Shown: positions 49,461 through 61,132, counted from the first letter of the stretch. The stretch: 64,000 nucleotides of DNA from Babylonia areolata (GCF_041734735.1 NC_134878.1:8380295-8444294); one strand, 5' to 3'. The notes: generated from the sequence alone by a model not told the origin. Translations and numbers: made by a program.

Positions 49461-49605
49461 AGCAAGGCTGCACAGGCATGGGCATCAAAAAGGGATGGAC
49501 GGAAGGAGGAAGGAAGGAAGAGCACTGCATGCCAAAGCAAGGCCGCACAGACATGGGCATCAAAAAGGGATGGACGGAAGGAGGAAGAGAGGAAGGACGA
49601 GCGCG
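49461..49605. repeat. ~78-bp tandem duplication
   Basis: GCACAGGCATGGGCATCAAA and GGGATGGACGGAAGGAGGAA recur. It lies just beyond the donor of exon 4 in the downstream intron. Confidence 0.8.
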
Positions 49606-49658
49606 GCATGCCTCCACAGAAACAGGTAAGGTCAGGAAAAAGCCAGCCAGCGACTTAC

Positions 49659-49795
49659 ATCGTCGTCAGAGGAAAGGTCACTAGCAGCGCAGTCCCCACA
49701 GGGACGCCAGGACAAAAGACAGGGCCTGCCCTTGGGAGAGGCATTCAGCAGGGTAAAATCAAACACACGCCCCCCTACTCCTGCTTCAGGTGAGG
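49659..49795 (-). CDS. Internal exon 4 of 5 visible, unrecognised host gene
   Basis: A pyrimidine-rich acceptor ending CTCCAG and a strong GTAAGT donor enclose 137 nt, two bases plus 45 codons. The peptide begins SPEAGVGGRVFDFTLLNASP, has a Cys/Trp-rich middle (CLLSWRPCGDC) and ends in an acidic SSDDD. The incoming phase 1 and outgoing phase 0 match the neighbouring exons. The preceding intron, about 5.8 kb, contains the G/C-skewed ~37-bp minisatellite. An unseen small exon between this one and the large exon cannot be excluded. Confidence 0.62.
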
Positions 49796-50596
49796 CTGGA
49801 GGGACAGGGGAATTAGGCAGGGGCTCCGCGACTTCTGTGCGGCATCAGCAGGAGGAAAACGTGCCAGAGTCAGTAGCAGCTTAGTATGTACGTACGCTCA
49901 GCTAGCAAAAGGTCAACGTGCACATTTCTATCTGTCTGCCACTAAGCACCTTTGCCTTTTACCGTTCTATGGGGAATACATGCCCCCTTTATCTTCTGAT
50001 CTAAGCCACAATACTTTTATCCAAGCGGACTCAACATGGTGATAACAGCCTTTACATACATATTATGTGCACACAGTATACACCCTGACCCCACTCCCTC
50101 CACCCACTGCCCCCCCCCCCTCCCACCACAAACCCACCCCCAACCAAAGATAATGTTTTTGTATGTGTGTGGGATTGTGGCAAAGATACATGTAATCCGT
50201 CACAGTATGTCACTTTTCATGACCGCAGCCACACCAAAAAGAAATTACCCATGTCCCACACAGCCTGTTTCACCACTATCCCACCAGGGGACTACATTAG
50301 ATAATTTCTTCTCTACTCATGTTTTCACACAGTCAGGAACCGTCCCAGCTTTTCTAACAGTTGCACACAATCACTGAGCAACACCCAAAGAACCTAATAG
50401 GGTCTTCTTAACATTACTGCCACTGAAAAGCAAAAAACAACACCAGCAGTGGACTGTTAACTGTTGGCAGCACATCACTGTCATGAAACTCTGTGTCCAG
50501 AGCCAGCCAGTCTTCCTACAGTCTCATTCCTTTGGTTTCTCACCAAGGTACTATCCTAAAAATGAAGGATTATCCTCTCTCCCATCCCTCTAGCCT

Positions 50597-50996
50597 TGTG
50601 GAGTGATGGCCTAGAGGTAACACATCCGCCTAGGAAGCGAGAGAATTTGAGCGCGCTGGTTCGAATCACGGCTCAGCCACCGATATTTTCTCTCCCTCCA
50701 CTAGATCTTGAGTGGTGGTCTGGACGCTAGTCATTCGGATGAGATGATAAAACGAGGTCCCGTGTGCAGCATGGACTTAGCGCATGTAAAAGAACCCACG
50801 GCAACAAAGGGGTTGTTCCTGGCAAAATTCTGTAGGAAAATCCACTTCGATAAGAAAAACAAATAAAAGTGCATGCAGGAAAAAATACAAAAAAATGGGT
50901 GGCGCTGTAGTATAGCGACGCGCTCTCCCTGGGGAGAGCAGCCCGAATTTCACACAGAGAAATCTGTTGTGATAAAAAGAAATACAAATACAAATA
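50597..50996 (+). mobile_element. SINE type B, full length
   Basis: It has the GTGGAGTGATGGCCTAGAGG head, a B box, all internal blocks and an AAATACAAATACAAAT tail. It lies in an intron of the minus-strand host gene, antisense to it. Confidence 0.88.
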
Positions 50997-51749
50997 ATCT
51001 GGTTATTCTCCACCCAGCTGCATCCTCCCCTGGTCTTTTGTCTCTTAGTGGATTTTGTCGCTACCCCCATATCACATTTACCTTCTCCTTATCGAGGGGG
51101 CACAATTAATAAATGTTTTGTCGTGCCGACACCTCCTCCTCCTCAATCACTCCACTTTGACTGGAAATAGCATTCTTTGTTTCAGTTTACAATTCTGCAC
51201 TGAAAGATGACGGAGAAGGGGATTTTTACAAGCAAATGCGGACTTTCTTTTTTTTTTTTCTTCTTCTTTTTTTTTTTTTTTTTTGCTATAAAAAAACTAC
51301 AGTGGGTGAAGTAAATACTGTAATGGTGGTGTGTCACTGTTTTCATGACCAACACAGACAATGAAAGTCAAGAATATGAAACCTACAAATCAAACTTTGG
51401 ATTTTTCTCTGATCCCAAGGCTTTATTCACTGATCAGAAATAATGTGAATGTATATAGGTTTATTTTTATACACATGAATGAAAAAAAAACAATTAAAGG
51501 GAGGAACATGGATGACTGAAACCATGGTCTACAGACACGATTACATGTTAATGATGAGTGCATTACAGTGACCGTTATGTATGCCATTTGTTAATGTTTG
51601 TGCCTCAGAGACTCCCCACATTTAAACATGGCCAGAAACTGTACACCACACACCAGCCACTTGTGGTCAGTATACTGGCTATGCTGTGTCTGGCCAGATG
51701 CAGCAAATCCAAATGCACACACATAGTGCATGTGCAAACATACACACAA

Positions 51750-51784
<35 letters not shown>

Positions 51785-52084
51785 CAAATCTCAGACTTGA
51801 TTATTTCAATGCCGACTACTTTCACAAAGTGGGTATACATGTGTTAAGTAAATTCATGCTGTGCTATCGGTTGTCATATCTGGAGAATGCTTTTCCCCAA
51901 ATTTCCTTTTTCTTTTAAACAAATAAGATGAGACAATCTAAATCAACATTTTTGACCGAACAAATAAGTGAAAAAAGAAAGTTGTATTTCTTCTTGACAA
52001 ATTGAAATAGTCATCAGCTTATGGTTTCATGATGATAAGTTTGCATGACTGCACAGCAAATGTGGACAGGGAAAAGGTAAAGAA

Positions 52085-53300
52085 AAACCATACTAACCCC
52101 ATTAACCCCCCTCCCCATAAACCATACTAACCCCACTACCCCCCCCCCCCCCAACCCCATGCCCCCCATAAACCACAACCACACTAACCCCCTGACCCCA
52201 ATAAACCATACTAACCCTACCACCCCCCACCCTGATAAACCATACTAACCCCACTACCCCCCACCCCCATAAACCCCACTACCCCCCACCCCCATAAACC
52301 ATACTACCCCCCCCCCCCAACCCCCTGCCCTCCATAAACCATAACCATACTAACCCCCTGCCCCCCCATAAACCATACTAACCTCACTACCCCCCTCCCC
52401 CACCATAAACCATACTAACCTCACTACCCCCCTCCCCTACCATAAACCATACTAACTTCACAACCCCCCTCCCCCACCATAAACCATACTAACCTCACAA
52501 CCCCCCTCCCCCACCATAAACCATACTAACCTCACTACCCCCCCTCCCCCACCATAAATCATACTAACCTCACTACCCCCCTCCCCCACCATAAACCATA
52601 CTAACCTCACTACCCCCCCTCCCCCACCATAAACCATACTAACCTCACAACCCCCCCTCCCCCAAACCACCTGCCCCCAATAAACCATACTAACCCCACT
52701 ACCCCCCCTCCCCCACCATAAACCATACTAACCTCACTACCCCCCTCCCCCACCATAAACCATACTAACCTCACAACCCCCCCTCCCCCAAACCCCCTGC
52801 CCCCAATAAACCATACTAACCTCACTACCCCCCTCCCCCACCATAAACCATACTAACCTCACTACCCCCCTCCCCCACCATAAACCATACTAACCTCACT
52901 ACCCCCCCCTCCCCCAAACCCCCTGCCCCCAATAAACCATACTAACCTCACTACCCCCCCTCCCCCACCATAAACCATACTAACCTCACTACCCCCCTCC
53001 CCCACCATAAACCATACTAACCTCACAACCCCCCCTCCCCCACCATAAACCATACTAACCTCACAACCCCCCTCCCCCACCATAAACCATACTAACCTCA
53101 CAACCCCCCCTCCCCCACCATAAACCATACTAACCTCACAACCCCCCTCCCCCACCATAAACCATACTAACCTCACAACCCCCCCTCCCCCACCATAAAC
53201 CATACTAACCTCACAACCCCCCTCCCCCACCATAAACCATACTAACCTCACAACCCCCCCTCCCCCAAACCCCCCATTAACCATACTAACCCCACTGCCC
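52085..53300. repeat. ~37-38-bp minisatellite, C-rich, with dimeric pattern
   Basis: About 30 units of CATAAACCATACTAACCTCA plus a C5-7 T C5 block. From about 53.0 kb the C run before the T alternates between 7 and 6, giving a ~75-bp higher-order unit. The other strand has G5 and G6-7 runs and could form quadruplexes. Long Gly/Val/Trp reading frames here are translations of the array. It lies in the intron between exons 3 and 4 of the host gene. Confidence 0.9.
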
Positions 53301-53329
53301 CCCACTCCACCCCCTCCTGTCCCCTAAGA

Positions 53330-53512
53330 ATCTTGTGAACTGGGAAAAGAAAAGTTCACTGACAGAAACACAACTGTATGGATACTCCCTCCTTCTGTCT
53401 TCCACAATGAATGAGCCAATGTTTCACATCTGATGTGTGATTTCAGTTTCTCTTTTATTACCTCCTCTTGCTACTCTCACACTATAATACTCTTCTACTC
53501 CTCCCCTCTCCC

Positions 53513-53543
<31 letters not shown>

Positions 53544-54733
53544 CTAACCCCACCCCAACCCTACTTCAGTGGCATAAACATGTAAAACTGAAGATCTAAA
53601 ACTAAAAAAAAAAAAAAAAAAAACACTGACAAAATTGTGACAACTGATACAAAAGGTCTGCACTGAGTAAACTGGATTACTCTACACAAACAGTTATTGA
53701 CACAGCAGATAAATTAAACATTGAAGCATCACAGAAAGGCTGCTAATTCAGCAAGAAACAACTCACACGAACTTTGGACACACCTCAAAACTGTTCAATG
53801 ACCAAAAGCTTACAGAACACGAATCCATAAACTAGATCAGAATACCATACACTCGTCTGAACAAAAAAAAAAAAATGATTCAGAGGATAAAATTTGCACA
53901 CAAGAAAACATGGAGGTTCAAATTACAATCATCATCTTGCATGACAAGTTCTCAGAAAACTGACTGCCACACATATACAGTATGGTTGTGGCGAGACACA
54001 CACACACACACACACACATACATACTGGCTGCAAGACTATAGAAAAATCACACCACAGGATTAGTAGCAGAAGCAGCAACAAAGCGGTACACACACCTTC
54101 ACCACACACTACACACAGGTACATTGGAAGAAACGCAAAAAGGGAACAATCCAAAAGCTGATATATGCATGTATCACATTCTCTTCAAACTTGAACTAAA
54201 ATACTTTATCAGAAATTTACAAATATCCAGATTTGTCATCAAGAAAATGATTGTTGAAGATTTTTTTTTAAAGAAGAAAAGAATACAATACTAGTCTTTA
54301 TGCTTTCACTAAGTACTGAATCTTTTCTTTTCAAATCCAAGATTCTCATCAAGAAAGTGACTGAACATTAACCCCCCCCCCCCCCCCCCCCCCAAATAAA
54401 AAAAAGAAAGAATTTACACTGTAAACAGGGTTTTTTTTTCTCCGCCCTACTCCTACTGTCACTAACTGCTGGTATCTGTCAACTCAGTTTTACTGTACTT
54501 AAAGTGAAAAATAGCAAGAAAAAGTTGTTTTTTTATTTCTTAATGTAAAGTCCTACAGAACTGTTCTCAATCTTTTCTGGAATGTGTTGACATTTATCTT
54601 CAGATAACAACTGGTGTTCAAACAGAATATTTATGACTTTCTTTTTGTTGTTGTCATCTTTCAATCATTTATTTTTCTTTTTTAAAATCCAATGAAAAAG
54701 AAATGTGGTCAGGATCTTGAAAGGAAAAACAAT

Positions 54734-54769
<36 letters not shown>

Positions 54770-55060
54770 CTAAAGCTTATTCTCTTATTTTTTTTTTTTT
54801 TAATATAGAGAGAGAAAAAAAAGGAAGAAAAAAGAAAATGCTTGCTCTCTGCAAATTCCAGAGAATCAGAAACATCATGCGTCCAGCTCAGCAACAGCCA
54901 CCTCTACATAAACTGTTTGCCATTCCAGAAAAGATCAGCGCAAGACCACAGCATCTGTCAAAGACAATCCAATCCTTTTGCCACATCTAGTTAAAAAAAT
55001 CAAAAGCAAACGCATCACAACCCCCCCCCACCCCCCACACACACATACACATAAACAGCA
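53330..55060. other. Intronic AT-rich stretch
   Basis: Homopolymers (A near 53.52, C near 54.37, A near 54.74 kb) and unremarkable sequence between exons 3 and 4 of the host gene. Confidence 0.5.
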
Positions 55061-55065
55061 CTCCA

Positions 55066-55400
55066 GTCTAAAAAATCATAGTCTGTGAATAGATTTTAAA
55101 CTGAAGAACACACACACACACACACACACAGCACTTCTCATTTGTGTCTGTCACACACACACACACACAATCACATACACAGCACTCCCCATCTAAATCA
55201 CACAATGTGAACAGAAGTGAAGAACACACATACAGCACTCCTGATTTTGTATCACACACACACACACACACAATCACAATCACGTACATACACATGCCAC
55301 TCCCACCCAAAGGCACACAAATGTAAACACATTAAACTGAAGAACACACACACACACACACACACCTGATCTTGTGTCCCACACCCACATACACACACAC
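55066..55400. repeat. ~120-bp tandem repeats containing (CA)n
   Basis: Three units share ACTGAAGAACACACAC followed by a CTYMTSATYTTGTRTC-like block and another (CA)n. Confidence 0.6.
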
Positions 55401-55577
55401 CCACACACTCTTCATTTTATGTTTCACCCCCGACACATGATGCACACACAAAACTCCCTGCTTAAAACCAAACCACCCATCCACTCCCCCCCCCCCCCCC
55501 CCCCACCCAACCCCGACACACACCACCACCACCCCCTCCCCCCACCCCCACCCAACCCCCTGCTAAACTCTTTTTAC

Positions 55578-55962
55578 CTGCAATGTTGTTCTCTGCAGGA
55601 GGCGGGACGAAGACCCGGGGCTTGCAGTTGCCTGTTTCGGCCGACACCTCCCCCGTGAGGTCCCCTGCCGTGTTGTTGACCACCACCAGGGAGGTCTGCA
55701 CGTTGTTGCTCTCCACCACCTTGGTGACGGGCGAGGCGGGGGAGCAGCCGTTGTGGTTGGCCGGCAGCATGGGGGAGGCGCAGTCGTTATTGTTGTTGTT
55801 GCAGCGGGGGCTCTGCCGCTTGCGCTTCAGGAACTGGGCGAAGCTGCGCTTCCAGGGTGAGTTCTTGGAGGCCGGCTTCTTCTTGCTCTCCAGGCTGCCG
55901 CCGCCGCCACCGCCGCCTTGTGTGGTGGCGGTGGTGGTGGTGGACACCTTGTTTACCGAGTT
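55578..55962 (-). CDS. Large internal exon 3 of 5 visible, basic low-complexity protein
   Basis: The acceptor CCCTCAG and donor GTAAAAAG bound 385 nt, which are 128 codons plus one base, open throughout. In order the peptide has a Thr-rich stretch (residues 7-14), a Gly run (16-22), a basic segment NSPWKRSFAQFLKRKRQSP (34-52), an Asn run (55-59), then Ser/Pro/Val-rich sequence ending PRVFVPPPAENNIA. The basic segment could be a nuclear localisation or phospholipid-contact patch, which is inference. No enzyme motif is visible. Local GC is well above the flanking introns, as expected for coding sequence. The acceptor region is duplicated just upstream (56.0-56.2 kb). The exon ends in phase 1 and joins the next to make an Ala codon. 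The protein is probably intrinsically disordered and its family is unknown. Confidence 0.72.
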
Positions 55963-56232
55963 CTGAGGGCGCACAACAAAAACAACAGAAAGAAGAATCG
56001 TGAGATAGAAAGAGGTGGGTGGTGGTGGTGGTGGTGGACACCTTGTTTACCGAGTTCTGAGGGCGAACAACAAAAACAACAGAAAGAAGAATCGTGAGAT
56101 AGAAAGAGGAGGGGGGGGATCGTGTAAACGAGCAAACAAACAAACAAAAAAAACCAAAAAAAAAAAACTACATCCAGTGAAGACAACATTCAGTTAAGCT
56201 TTTATTTTTGTTTACTGAGTTCTGATGCGAAC
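55945..56232 (-). repeat. Tandem copies of an exon-intron boundary (duplicated splice acceptor)
   Basis: About 94 bp spanning the acceptor and the first ~30 coding bases of the large exon is repeated immediately upstream, including the CCCTCAG acceptor and the AACTCGGTAAACAAG exon start. A third, degraded copy (AACTCAGTAAACAA) lies near 56.21 kb. Further up, a related pair of AACTACATYCAGTGAAG blocks occurs near 56.17 and 56.33 kb. Use of the second acceptor would shift the frame, because 94 is not a multiple of 3. Confidence 0.75.
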
Positions 56233-56637
56233 AACAACAACAACAGCAACAACAAACAAGAGAAAGAAAAGGAGGGGGATTGGGATTGTGTAAACAAACA
56301 AAAAAAAAAAAAAACACCCAAACCCCAACTACATTCAGTGAAGATAACATTCAGTTAAGCTCATATTTCTTGAAAAAGAAGGAGGAGGGGGACTGTGTAA
56401 ACAAACAAAAAAAAACAAAAACAAGTTCATTCAGTGAAGGTAACATTTCAGTTAAGCTTACCGTATATTTCTTTCTTTGGTTTTCCTTTTTTGACAGGAA
56501 CTTTAAATGTTGCATGCATTTACACAATCAACCAAAGCAGTGTAGCAGCCTATTTCATACCCAAGATTTACCCCCTGAGGTCTTTCTGGTCAAGGAGAAA
56601 AGTGACAGAATGGTGAAGATGCTTATCTGCAAATGCA

Positions 56638-56993
56638 GTGTCTTCTTCTTCTTCTGCGTTCACTCGTATGCACACGAGTGGGCTTTTACGTGTATGACTG
56701 TTTTTACCCCACCATGTAGGCAGCCATTCTCCGTTTTCGGGGGTGTGCATGCTGGGTATGTTCTTGTTTCCATAACCCACCGAACGCTGACATGGATTAC
56801 AGGATCTTTAACGTCCGTATTTGATCTTCTGCACACGAAGGGGGTTCAGGCACTAGCAGGTCTGCACATATGTGGACCTGGGAGATCGTAAAAATCTCCA
56901 CCCTTTACCCACCAGGCGCCGTCACCGTGATTCGAACCCGGGACCCTCAGATTGACAGTCCAACGCTTTAACCCCTCGGCTATTGCGCCCGTC
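56638..56993 (-). mobile_element. SINE type A, ends in (AGA)n
   Basis: On minus: head GACGGGCGCAATAGCCGAGG, B box GGTTCGAATCA, standard body, then GTGAACGCAGAAGAAGAAGA as tail. It lies in an intron of the host gene in sense orientation. Confidence 0.85.
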
Positions 56994-57004
56994 CAATGCA
57001 GTGT

Positions 57005-57748
57005 CAATCAGGGTCTGCATTCAATTCCCACTCTTGCCCCTTCTCCCAAGTTTGACTGGAAAATCAAACTGAGCATTAAGTCATTTGGATGAAATGATAA
57101 ACCGAGGTTTCGTGTGCTGCACGCACTTGGCGCACTGAAAAAGAACCCATGGCAACAAAGTATTCTCCTCTGCCAAAATTCTGCAAAAGATATCCATTCT
57201 GGTAGGTACACAAATATCTATCTATTTTATGCATGCACTCAAGGCCTGACTAAGCTTGTTGGGTTATGCTTGTCAGGCATCTGCCTAGTAGATGATGTGT
57301 AGTATATGGCCTAGAGGTAACGTGTCCGCCTAGGAAGCGAGAGAATCTGAGGGCGCTGGTTCGAATCACGGTTCAGCCGCCGATATTTTCTCCCCCTCCA
57401 CTAGACCTTGAGTGGTGGTCTGGACGCTAGTCATTCAGATGAGACAATAAACCGAGGTCCCGTGTGCAGCATGCATTTAGCGCATGTAAAACAACCCATG
57501 GCAACAAAAGGGTTGTTCCTGGCAAAATTCTGTAGAAAAATCCACTTCGATAGGAAAAACAAATAAAACTACACGCAGGAAAAAATACCAAAAAAATGGG
57601 TGGCGCTGTAGTGTAGCGACACGCTCTCCCTGGGGAGAGCAGCCCGAATTTCACACAGAGAAATCTGATGTGATAAAAAGAAATACAAATATATGGATTT
57701 GTCCGAACACAGTGATGCCTCCCGGAGAAACTGAAACAGAAACTCCAG
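57005..57748 (+). mobile_element. SINE type C host copy, interrupted by a type B SINE
   Basis: Body from TTTGACTGGAAAATCAAACT through GGTAGGTACACAAATATCTA to CTCAAGGCCTGACTAAGC. The 3' module is split at 57309 and resumes at 57697 with ATTTGTCCGAACACAGTGAT. It ends GAAACTGAAACAGAAACTCC. Confidence 0.78.
57310..57689 (+). mobile_element. SINE type B nested in a SINE type C
   Basis: A type B copy from CCTAGAGGTAACG to AAATACAAA, slightly 5' truncated, flanked by TATATGG on both sides (57303-57309 and 57690-57696). Removing it and one TATATGG restores the type C module GTAGTATATGGATTTGTCCG. Confidence 0.86.
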
Positions 57749-58204
57749 ACTAGCCTGGAATGACACCCAGATGCTAAAAACTGGCCAAGACAGATCCCAC
57801 CCCACCTACCATTTAGAATTTTTCCCAATCCCTAGTGCTTCTGGAGCAGTTTCACTGGCAGGGAAGGAGTCTTATAAATCAGGGTTCCCATATATGTGAT
57901 GAAACAAAAGTGTATACTTCTTCCACACCTCTTCCAGAACAGACTCAATATTTTCCACATCAAACATAAAACCAAACTGAATCAGAATTTCAACGGCCAC
58001 ACTGCTGACAAAAGAAACTGGTGGATTTCCTGGAGCTGATGTTCTATTTTCATCCAAGTTTTTTTTTAATGTTTGTTTTCTTAAGATGCTTTTAGCTCCA
58101 TATTGAATAGTACTGGACAAGGTTGGGTTTTTTGTTGCTGTTGTTGTTGGGTTGGTTTTTTTTCTCCAAAAGATCTTTCCTGATTCTGAAGGGCAAATCA
58201 TGTT

Positions 58205-59105
58205 TTACCCAGACTTTTCTTGCCTTTGGAAATGGTTCTCTCAATTTCCCCAAGACATCTGGCCTTTAGAAATGGTTCTCTCATTTTCCCAAAACTTTTC
58301 CACCCTTTAGAAAAGGTTCTCTCATTTTTCCCATGACTTTTCTAGCCTTTGGAAATGGTTCTCTCATTTTGCCAAAACTTTTCCAGCCTTTAGAAATGGT
58401 TCTCCCATTTTCCCGAGACTTTTCCAGCCTTTGGAAATGGTTCTCTCATTTTCCCGAGACTTTTCCAGCCTTTGGAAATGGTTCTCTCATTTTCCCAAGA
58501 CTTTTCCACCCTTTAGAAATGGTTCTCTCATTTTCCCCAAGGCTTTTCTAGCCTTTAGAAATGGTTCTCTCATTTTCTCCAAGACTTTTCTAACCCATAG
58601 AAATGGTCCCCTCATTTTCCCCCAACACTTTTCTAGCCTTTGGAAATGGTTCTCATTTTTCCCAGGACTTTTCTAGCCTTTAAAAATGGTTCTCTCATTT
58701 TCCCCAAGACTTTTCTAGCCCATGGAAATGGTTCTCTCATTTTCCCCCAAGACTTTTCAAGCTGCTGGAAATGGTTCTCTCATATTCCCCAAGACTCTGA
58801 ACCTTTCAAAATGGTTCTCTCATTTCCCCCCAGACTTTTCTAGCTTTTAGAGTTGGTCCCCTCAATTTCCCCCAAGACTTTTCTAGACTTTGGAAATGGT
58901 TCTCTCATTTTCCTCAAGATTTTTCCAGCCTTTAGAAATGGTTCTCTCATTTTTCCCCATGACTTTTTCTAGCCTTAAGAAATGCTTACCTCATTTTCCC
59001 CAATGACTTTTCTAGTCCTTAGAAATGGAACTCTCGTTTCCCCCAAGACTTTTCTAGCCCTTGGAAATGGTTCTCTCACTTTCCCAAAGACTTTTCCAGA
59101 CTTCC
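58205..59105. repeat. ~42-bp minisatellite, ~21 units
   Basis: Units follow GACTTTTCTAGCCTTTGG then AAATGGTTCTCTCATTTTCC, with lengths of 38-45 bp and many point changes. The array ends about 110 bp before the 59.2-kb exon on the intron side. There are no unique spacers, so it is not CRISPR-like. Confidence 0.88.
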
Positions 59106-59214
59106 ATGACTCTGTATGAACTCTGTAGTATTTTAAAAAAAAGAAAAAAGAAAAGAATAAGCAAAAAAAAAAAACAACCGTCCCCAAAACCCCCTACATT
59201 AATGAAACACCCAC

Positions 59215-59312
59215 CTGCTGAGATTGCCTGCAGGGCTGCTGTGTGATGACATTGTTGCAGAGAGCGGCCTTGTTTTCTGTTTTCAACAGCTGTCTTTCGC
59301 TCTCCTTGTCTT
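59215..59312 (-). CDS. Internal exon 2 of 5 visible, unrecognised host gene
   Basis: The acceptor is CCTAACAG and the donor GTGGGT. The 98 nt are two bases completing Glu from the previous exon plus 32 codons, so the downstream intron is phase 0. The peptide runs DKESERQLLKTENKAALCNN and ends VITQQPCRQSQQ: charged first, then Gln-rich, with no domain I recognise. The intron to the next exon contains the ~42-bp minisatellite at 58.2-59.1 kb and several SINEs. Taken alone the exon is short. It is believable because it joins both neighbours in frame. Confidence 0.6.
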
Positions 59313-59796
59313 CTGTTAGGGGCAAAGATACATGGTATATAAATTAGTGAATACAGTCCTATAAAACGCTTTTTACATACAAAAACGTCTCACATGTTTA
59401 ACGCTGCTTATACTAAATGATGTTTAATAGTTTCATGTTGAATAATCATCAATGTTCTGCCGTACCATGTGCAAAATTTCTCTTTATTAGATAATAGTCG
59501 TTTTATATGATCGTAAACTGAGGTACAAGCTGTAGATCACTACTAGGTAAAAACAGACATTAGTAACTGGGACTGTTCATCATATCCAATGACTGATGGC
59601 CTTATGGTTTACTGTACCAGCCAAGCACAGGAGATAAAAAAAAAGCAACAAAGGTTGTTTACGATAGATCTATAATGGCTTATGGTTTACTTACTATACC
59701 TGCAAAGCATAGACACAAGCAATAGAAGTTAGTCACTCTCTTGAATTTCTTTGATCTCCTTATCATGGCTTTTTGCTTGTGACCTAAGTGATGTGG

Positions 59797-59953
59797 AGCT
59801 TTGGCCCAGTGGTAATACGCCCAAATAGCTTGCAAGAATCATCAGGTTCGAATCCCATAATTATATAGACCAGAATTTTTACTCTCCCCCTGTCCCCACT
59901 CCCTCCCCCCCACCACCACCACTGGACTTTGAGTAGTGGTCTGGGTCCTAGAT
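59797..59953 (+). mobile_element. SINE with variant head TGGCCCAGTGGTAATACGC, 3' truncated
   Basis: The A box is within TTTGGCCCAGTGGTAATACG and the B box is GGTTCGAATCCC. The following TTTGAGTAGTGGTCTGGGTC matches the type B body, then the copy gives way to a (CA)n(TA)n(GA)n microsatellite. Confidence 0.7.
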
Positions 59954-59972
59954 AGATATACACATAGATACA

Positions 59973-59977
<5 letters not shown>

Positions 59978-60065
<88 letters not shown>
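59978..60065. repeat. (CA)n(TA)n(GA)n compound microsatellite
   Basis: Three adjoining dinucleotide tracts. Confidence 0.93.
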
Positions 60066-60069
<4 letters not shown>

Positions 60070-60768
60070 ACAAGAACAAAAACTTTAATCTCCAGGCCTC
60101 CGGCCCCTAGAAAGAGGTCAAAAGTACACAATATGGTGATCATGTAGCATCAACACAATGTAAAATACATACTAACTTAAACCTGTAGAACAAAAGTGCT
60201 TCTTGTGCATTGTAAATTAATTCTAAATTTCTTCATTGCTGTCAACAAATTCCTGCCGTATTTTCAGGGCATTAAATATACAAACACAGAGTGTACGAAT
60301 ACTGTGAATTGAACCATTCTTCAGCAAGTGAACATATGACTGCCCTTCAGAGTTCAGATGTTTTTGCCTTGGTCACAACTGTTTATAAAATGATTTTCAT
60401 CTTCGACCACGTTACAAAGTTCACATTCGTAATTTGAATTACATTTGAATAGAGAGAGAGAGAGAGAGATTCACAGCTGGTTCTTAAAATAGCATCCAGT
60501 GAGTTAAATCATATGTGAACAAAGTTCCTTGTGCAAGTGCATTTTTTCTTTTCCTGGACCTGTCCAGTTTTACCAGGTTGTACATGATTTCAACTCACTG
60601 GATGCCATTTAACCAGTTGTGAAGCTTTTCTTTCTGTACCCCCACCCAAAGCTGTCCCCCAGTGAAAAGTTTACTGAATTATAACCAGTTTGATAGACAT
60701 GAATAAACTGCTGTTGTTTTAATCTACATGCACAAAAATATATGTACGCTCACACACACAGAGTACAC

Positions 60769-60870
60769 ACACACACACACACACACACACATCTATCTAT
60801 CTATCTCTCTATATATATCTATATATCTCTCTCTATATATATCTATATATGTACGTATGTACATATATAT
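60769..60870. repeat. (CA)n and TATC/TATA tracts
   Basis: CA run then imperfect tetranucleotides. Confidence 0.88.
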
Positions 60871-61022
60871 ACATACATATATATACATGCATACACACAC
60901 ACACACAGATACAAGAAAATTATGCGTCAACTGTGCGGGTCCAATGCATCATCAGTCTTATGCCTTGAGTAGCTTTAATAACAAATTCTCATGACAGTCT
61001 AAACACAAACCAAGTCCTGTAC

Positions 61023-61132
61023 CTGGATGGACTCTGGCTTTGCTGAGCATGGCGGACTTGTCTCCCACATCATCCAGAAACTCATTGTCACTGCCAGAGC
61101 TCAGCAGAGGTTCGGTGATGGCTGTGTCTGGA
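61023..61132 (-). CDS. Internal exon 1 of 5 visible, unrecognised host gene
   Basis: This is the most 5' exon of a minus-strand gene that I can see. It has an acceptor after a TTTTGCAG stretch and a donor GTACAG. The 110 nt read as one leading base, 36 codons and one trailing base, so the upstream intron is phase 2 and the downstream one phase 1. The peptide starts PDTAITEPLLSSGSDNEFLD and continues DDVGDKSAMLSKARVHP; it is acidic and serine-rich with no recognisable fold. The trailing G joins the AA of the next exon to give Glu and keeps the frame open. I see no earlier exon between here and the right edge, so the start of the gene lies outside the window. Product and function are unknown; the support is splice-site and phase agreement. 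Confidence 0.62.

Noticed and set aside
52458-53305. Gly/Val/Trp-rich minus-strand frames with repeated MVYGGGGG
   Set aside because: Product of the ~37-bp minisatellite, with no start context or unique sequence.
55462-55577. Extension of exon 3 through a Gly-rich stretch
   Set aside because: The donor GTAAAAAG at the exon edge and the following C-run repeats indicate intron, and the next exon matches in phase.
58333-58843. Repeat-containing open frames (WKWFSHFP-like)
   Set aside because: Translation of the ~42-bp array.
58205-59105. CRISPR array
   Set aside because: Units are contiguous without unique spacers and the genome is eukaryotic.
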